The position numbers and the translations under genes are program-made. A model generated the notes under the pieces. It was not told where the DNA came from and made no database searches. It worked only from the letters and a program-made list of their open reading frames with translations. Source: Nocardia vinacea NBRC 16497 (GTDB lineage: Bacteria > Actinomycetota > Actinomycetes > Mycobacteriales > Mycobacteriaceae). Taken from it: a stretch of DNA of 64,000 nt. Of this stretch, positions 60,337 to 64,000 are shown in pieces. The stretch is from assembly GCF_000308835.1 (NCBI RefSeq), contig NZ_BAGN01000429.1, forward strand, positions 1-64,000. Reading direction: 5' to 3'. Position 1 is the first letter of the stretch, and the number at the start of each line of letters is the position of its first letter.

Positions 60337-61122
60337 TCAGCGCTTCATTTGCCCCGCCATCGCCATCAGTGCGTCGCGCCGTGGCATCGAGAGGAGCGTT
60401 TCGAATGTCGACCGGTAGTAGTCGCTGCTGATGAAGACGGGACCGTCGGAGAGATTCTCCAGGGTGAGTTGCGCTACTTCCTCGGCCGACATCACTTCGG
60501 GCAGTGTGGACATGTCGATGCCCTGGTTGGCTGCGGCTTCGGATTCCGTTGCGCCGGGGCATAGTGTCAGGACATCGATTCCTTCGGGCTGGAGCTCTGC
60601 CCACAGGCCTTCGCCCAACGCTTTCACCAGCGCCTTGCTCGCCGAGTAGGCGGCGGAATATGGGCAGCCCATGAGGGCTTCGACCGAACTGGTGAAGATC
60701 AGGCCACCGCGACCGCGCTGACGCAGGCGCGGGATGAAACCGTGGGCCAACTGCATCGGCACATGACAATTCACCATCAGCATGTCCGCCATCGCCTGCG
60801 GATCGTTGTCGGCGTGCGCACCTTTCATACCGAAGCCGGCGTTGCTGACCACCAATCCGACATCGAGCGCGCCGGTAGCGTCGAGCATCTGCTGTGGGGC
60901 CGTTGGTGCCGAGAGGTCGATCTGCACGGCCCGCACCTGGACGCCGTGTTCTTGCGACAGCTTTGCCGCCAACTCCTCCAACCGGTCGAGTCGACGTGCG
61001 ACCAGCACAAGGTCCAGCCCCATCGCCGCCAGCACCTCGGCGAACGCCTTGCCGATACCCGATGACGCCCCGGCAACGAGCGCCACCGGCCCGTACTGGT
61101 CTTTGAAATCGCCGATATCCAA
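60337..61122 (-). CDS. SDR, DltE-like
   Basis: 261 residues from TTG 61122 (GAGG upstream). GASSGIGKAFAE near 18-29, VSNAGFGMKG and FTSSVEALMGCPYSAAYSASKALVKALGEGL give cofactor and active sites (Ser, Tyr-x3-Lys). The C-terminus LLSMPRRDALMAMAGQMKR is typical of the DltE-like group. Substrate unknown. The gap 60146-60336 to the amidase shows no gene. Confidence 0.83.
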   Translation of the reverse strand: MDIGDFKDQYGPVALVAGASSGIGKAFAEVLAAMGLDLVLVARRLDRLEELAAKLSQEHGVQVRAVQIDLSAPTAPQQMLDATGALDVGLVVSNAGFGMKGAHADNDPQAMADMLMVNCHVPMQLAHGFIPRLRQRGRGGLIFTSSVEALMGCPYSAAYSASKALVKALGEGLWAELQPEGIDVLTLCPGATESEAAANQGIDMSTLPEVMSAEEVAQLTLENLSDGPVFISSDYYRSTFETLLSMPRRDALMAMAGQMKR

Positions 61123-61150
61123 TCGAGCCTCAATTCCACGTTCCCACTGA

Positions 61151-61178
61151 CGAATCCAGCTTCGTTATATCGGATTCG
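61151..61178. promoter_or_regulatory. Inverted repeat upstream of the DltE-like SDR
   Basis: CGAATCC at 61151-61157 and GGATTCG at 61172-61178 flank a TTATAT-containing spacer. The layout suggests an operator around a promoter for the SDR gene. It is not the GAGAAT palindrome. Confidence 0.3.
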
Positions 61179-61232
61179 CCCGGCGCCGAGCAGGCCACCA
61201 TCCACCGGGTGGAACGGCTCGTCATCTTTTCG

Positions 61233-62744
61233 TCACACCGCGGGAAAGGCGATGGATTTGAGCTCGGTGTACTGGTCGAATCCGGCGGTGCCGTTCTGGC
61301 GTCCCACACCGCTGGCCTTGTAGCCGCCGAACGGGGTGTCCGCGCCGTAACCCGCGGTGCCGTTGATGCCGATGAAGCCCGCGCGCAATCGTGCGGCCAC
61401 GGCCAGTGCGTGCTCCACCGATCCCGACATCACGTTGCCCGCGAGGCCGTACGGACTGTCGTTGGCTATGCGAACCGCATCGTCCTCGTCGTCGTACGGA
61501 ATGACGACCAGCACCGGACCGAAGATCTCCTCCTGGGCGATGGTCATCGAGTTGTCCACATCGACGAAAAGCGTTGGCTCGACAAAGAATCCCCTGTCGA
61601 AGCCTTTTGGTTGCTCGGCGCCGCCGACGAGCAGCGTGGCACCTTCGTCGATGCCGGTCCGGATATAGCCGCGAACGCGGCTGCGTTGCTTATCGGAGAT
61701 GACCGGACCACACAGCGTGGCGGGATCCTGTGGGTCGCCCGGTGCGACCCCCTCATACATCGCCTTCAGAATCGCAACCCCCTCGTCATACCTCGACCGC
61801 GGCAACAACAGTCGAGTGGGATTGGCGCAGCCCTGGCCGGCATGCATGCACGGCGCAATACCCATCATGCAGCCCAAGGCCAGGTCGGCGTCCTCCAGGA
61901 CGATGGTCGCCGACTTGCCGCCGAGCTCGAGGAACAGGCGCTTCATTGTCGCCGCGCCCTTCGCCATGATCCGTTTACCGACGGCGGTGGAACCGGTGAA
62001 GGAGATCATGTCGACTTTCCCCGACAGCGTCAGCTCCTCACCGACCAGATGATCCGATGCGGTGACGACATTCACCACACCCGGTGGTATGTCGGTCTTT
62101 TCGGCGATCAACCGGCCGAGCCGGGTGGCATTGAACGGGGTGTCCGGTGCGGGCTTCAGCACGACGGTGTTGCCGGTCGCCAATGCTTGACCGACCTTGT
62201 GGATGGTGACCTCGAAGGGGAAGTTCCACGGCACGATCGCGCCGACGACGCCCACCGGCTCACGCCAGACCTGCCTGGTCGTGTGCACGCCTGTGACCGA
62301 CACCAGGGCATCGCCGAGGGAGGTTCGCCACGGATAACTGTCGATCAGCTCGGCCGGATACCTGAGCGCATCCGCCAGTGGCGCGTCCAGTTGCGGACCC
62401 ATCGTGATCGCCCGCGGGCAGCCGACCTCGAGTATGAGTTCCTCGCGCAATTCCTCCCGCTCGGACTCCAATGCGTCCTGCAACTGCAGCAGACAGCGTT
62501 GCCGGACGGCATGATCGGTGGACCATGTCGTTTCGTCGAAGGCTCGGCGGGCGGCATCGATCGCCGCCCGCATATCGAGTACCGACGCGTCGGCGACCGC
62601 ACCGAGCACCTCCTCGGTGGCGGGGTTGATGTTGTCGAATGTCCCGGCCCGGCCGTCGGCGAGTTCCCCGTCGATCAGCATCCTCGATTCGAAACGAACC
62701 CGGGGATGGGAGCCGACGGGGTGGGTGAACGCGGTGTCAGGCAT
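61233..62744 (-). CDS. Aldehyde dehydrogenase
   Basis: 503 residues from ATG 62744, which overlaps the upstream SDR end by eight bases. FTGSTAVGKRI, catalytic Glu in LELGGKSATIV, Cys in GQGCANPTRLL, and PFGGYKASGVGRQNG. It resembles the ALDH at 36847 and is probably an older duplicate. It would oxidise the aldehyde produced by the SDR or P450 of the same operon. Confidence 0.9.
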   Translation of the reverse strand: MPDTAFTHPVGSHPRVRFESRMLIDGELADGRAGTFDNINPATEEVLGAVADASVLDMRAAIDAARRAFDETTWSTDHAVRQRCLLQLQDALESEREELREELILEVGCPRAITMGPQLDAPLADALRYPAELIDSYPWRTSLGDALVSVTGVHTTRQVWREPVGVVGAIVPWNFPFEVTIHKVGQALATGNTVVLKPAPDTPFNATRLGRLIAEKTDIPPGVVNVVTASDHLVGEELTLSGKVDMISFTGSTAVGKRIMAKGAATMKRLFLELGGKSATIVLEDADLALGCMMGIAPCMHAGQGCANPTRLLLPRSRYDEGVAILKAMYEGVAPGDPQDPATLCGPVISDKQRSRVRGYIRTGIDEGATLLVGGAEQPKGFDRGFFVEPTLFVDVDNSMTIAQEEIFGPVLVVIPYDDEDDAVRIANDSPYGLAGNVMSGSVEHALAVAARLRAGFIGINGTAGYGADTPFGGYKASGVGRQNGTAGFDQYTELKSIAFPAV

Positions 62745-63657
62745 TTCTCTCGCTCTCATGCGACTGGAGGTCGGCCGGTCGCGGGTGGCTCGCGGCACCG
62801 GATCGTGGAATCCCCAGCATCAAACGGGTCAGGTGGTGCAAGACCGACGCGGGCAGAATGCGACTGGCGATCAACAGCATTCGCGCATCCGGGCCCACTG
62901 CGCGGCGCACGAACGGCGCGGTGCCGCCGAGCGCTCGGCCGAGTCCGGCAGCGAACTGTTCCGGCGAGCGGGCCGCGTACTTCATCGCCGCCCGCCCGCG
63001 CCGGTCCATGGTGCGGTGATGGCGGGCGTACGGCCCGTCGAGATCCCGGCAATCGGTGGTCCCCGCGTCGGTGATGATGTCGGTGTCGTAGGTGCCCGAG
63101 ACCAGGACCGTGACACCGACGCCGAACGGTGCGACCTCGATGGCCATCGATTCACCCCACCGCTCGAGCGCGCCCTTGACCGCGGAATACGCTGCCGTAG
63201 CGGGCATTCCCCGCACACCGGCCTGGCTGGAAACCAACACGATGCGCCCACGGCCCGCCGCCCGCATCGCAGGTAGGAGAGCCTTGGTGAGTGCCACCGG
63301 GCCGAACAGGTTGGTCGCGAACATCCGCTCCCACACGCTCACCGGTGTCTCCTCGACCATTCCGGCCGCGGAGATACCGGCGTTGTGCACCACCGCGTAG
63401 GGAGCACCGACGGCACGGACAATGGCAGCCGCGGCCTCCTCGATCGACGACGGGTCGGTCAGGTCGAGCTGGACGCCGATCAAGCGGGGATCATCGTGTA
63501 GCGCACCGGTTTTCGCGCGCAGCTGGTCGAGCCCGGTATCGACGGAACGCATGGCTGCGACAACTCGCCACCCCCGCCGGTAGAGATACGCCCCTGCGGC
63601 GAGTCCCAGACCCCTCGAAGCACCGGTGATGACAACGCTGCGCGATTCGTTCGGCAT
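62737..63657 (-). CDS. SDR oxidoreductase
   Basis: 306 residues. ITGASRGLGLAAG near 10-22, VHNAGISAAG, VSSQAGVRGMPATAAYSAVKGALERWGESMAIE. The Ser, Tyr and Lys of classical SDRs are present. The C-terminal 90 residues (RHHRTMDRRGRAAMKYAARSPEQFAAGL) form a helical extension typical of retinol-dehydrogenase-like bacterial SDRs. It lies between a P450 (81 bases upstream) and an ALDH. Confidence 0.85.
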   Translation of the reverse strand: MPNESRSVVITGASRGLGLAAGAYLYRRGWRVVAAMRSVDTGLDQLRAKTGALHDDPRLIGVQLDLTDPSSIEEAAAAIVRAVGAPYAVVHNAGISAAGMVEETPVSVWERMFATNLFGPVALTKALLPAMRAAGRGRIVLVSSQAGVRGMPATAAYSAVKGALERWGESMAIEVAPFGVGVTVLVSGTYDTDIITDAGTTDCRDLDGPYARHHRTMDRRGRAAMKYAARSPEQFAAGLGRALGGTAPFVRRAVGPDARMLLIASRILPASVLHHLTRLMLGIPRSGAASHPRPADLQSHESERNA

Positions 63658-63738
63658 AGAACCTCCGTGTCGTTCGGCGCGAACTGAAACCTAATATTTG
63701 TTCAGAGACTAGCGACGGATGGATCGATCGGTCAATCA

Positions 63739-64000
63739 CTATCGGTCCCATACCACTTCGAGGTGCGGCGGGGACCGGAAGAACGTGCCCGCGACGTACG
63801 GCTCAGGCCTCTCGGGGTCGAGCCGCAGCCCCGGCAACCGGTCCAATAGCGCTTCGAAGATCACGGTGCTCTCGAGCCGGGCGAGATGCATGCCGAGGCA
63901 GACGTGCGCGCCGTGACCGAAACCGATGTGCGGCTTGCGTTCCCGGAAAATGTCGAAGCGCTCGGGATCACCCCATCTGCGCTCGTCGTGATTCGCACTG
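63739..64000 (-). CDS. Cytochrome P450, C-terminal part, cut by the right edge
   Basis: The last 86 codons are visible. FGHGAHVCLGMHLARLE is the heme loop (FGxGxHxCLG), preceded by DERRWGDPERFDIFRERKPH, the usual DP-x-xFD segment. The stop is TAG at 63739-63741. It leads the SDR/ALDH genes on the same strand and is the third P450 of the window. Confidence 0.9.
   Translation of the reverse strand, partial: SANHDERRWGDPERFDIFRERKPHIGFGHGAHVCLGMHLARLESTVIFEALLDRLPGLRLDPERPEPYVAGTFFRSPPHLEVVWDR

Noticed and set aside
60146..60769. N-terminal extension of the amidase frame
   Set aside because: The upstream part is Arg/Pro-rich without similarity, overlaps the SDR gene at 60337, and amidase homology begins exactly at ATG 60145.
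1..64000. Mobile elements, integrases or tRNA-linked islands
   Set aside because: No transposase, integrase, phage gene, tRNA or terminal repeat was seen, so horizontal transfer of the region is not supported by local evidence.

Overview
The window reads as the chromosome of a high-GC mycolic-acid actinomycete. Nocardia is the best guess, with Rhodococcus or Mycobacterium as alternatives. The basis is GC-rich coding on both strands, start and stop codons that overlap by 4 bp, GTG and TTG starts, several acyl-CoA ligases and dehydrogenases, P450 genes paired with tiny 3Fe-4S ferredoxins, a mycofactocin-type SDR and an MftC-like radical SAM enzyme. The species is inference. No rRNA, tRNA, CRISPR array, insertion sequence or phage gene was found.

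Layout. 1-2.6 kb: a CoA-transferase cut by the left edge, carrying a 30-bp minisatellite, and two divergent crotonases. 2.8-9.8 kb: a secreted hydrolase, a zinc alcohol dehydrogenase, a type-B carboxylesterase, two paralogous secreted glycine-zipper proteins and a thioesterase. 9.9-15.2 kb: a branched-chain-amino-acid-type ABC importer with a fused permease and an extra membrane protein. 15.4-22.5 kb: amidohydrolase, FadD3-like ligase, and the operon radical SAM/SDR/LLM monooxygenase, then a TauD-type dioxygenase facing a TetR gene. 22.7-27.9 kb: three more ACMSD-type amidohydrolases, a small dimeric alpha-beta barrel protein, a Rieske ferredoxin and an alpha/beta hydrolase. 27.9-32.8 kb: a TetR/SDR/unknown operon facing a LuxE/LuxC reductase pair. 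32.9-46.5 kb: two large divergent operons. One holds ALDH, CaiB, HMGS-like/DUF35, thiolase and an unknown protein. The other holds SDR, SDR, ferredoxin, P450, a DUF35-Ltp2 fusion, hydrolase, DoxX and two HIBADH-like dehydrogenases. 46.6-58.7 kb: MFS/MarR, P450/ferredoxin/FadD, paired acyl-CoA dehydrogenases, SDR, TetR, a tyrosine phosphatase, a Rieske oxygenase and another TetR. 58.7-64 kb: amidase, SDR, ALDH, SDR and a P450 cut by the right edge.

How it fits together. The set looks like a catabolic region for a hydrophobic carboxylic acid or an alicyclic, isoprenoid or steroid-like compound: uptake, CoA activation, paired acyl-CoA dehydrogenases, an Ltp2-type retro-aldolase, thiolase, P450 and Rieske hydroxylation, and many dehydrogenases. 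The substrate cannot be read from sequence. What ties the parts together is a 15-bp palindrome with consensus GAGAATnnnATTCTC. I found it, often as pairs about 21-23 bp apart, in front of genes at 5.9, 9.1, 9.8, 15.4, 20.8, 22.7, 38.3, 38.5, 51.8/52.0 and 55.8 kb. Nearly all copies are intergenic. Two copies sit on the start of the TetR gene at 55145-55840, which makes that protein the leading candidate for the regulator of a previously unnamed regulon.
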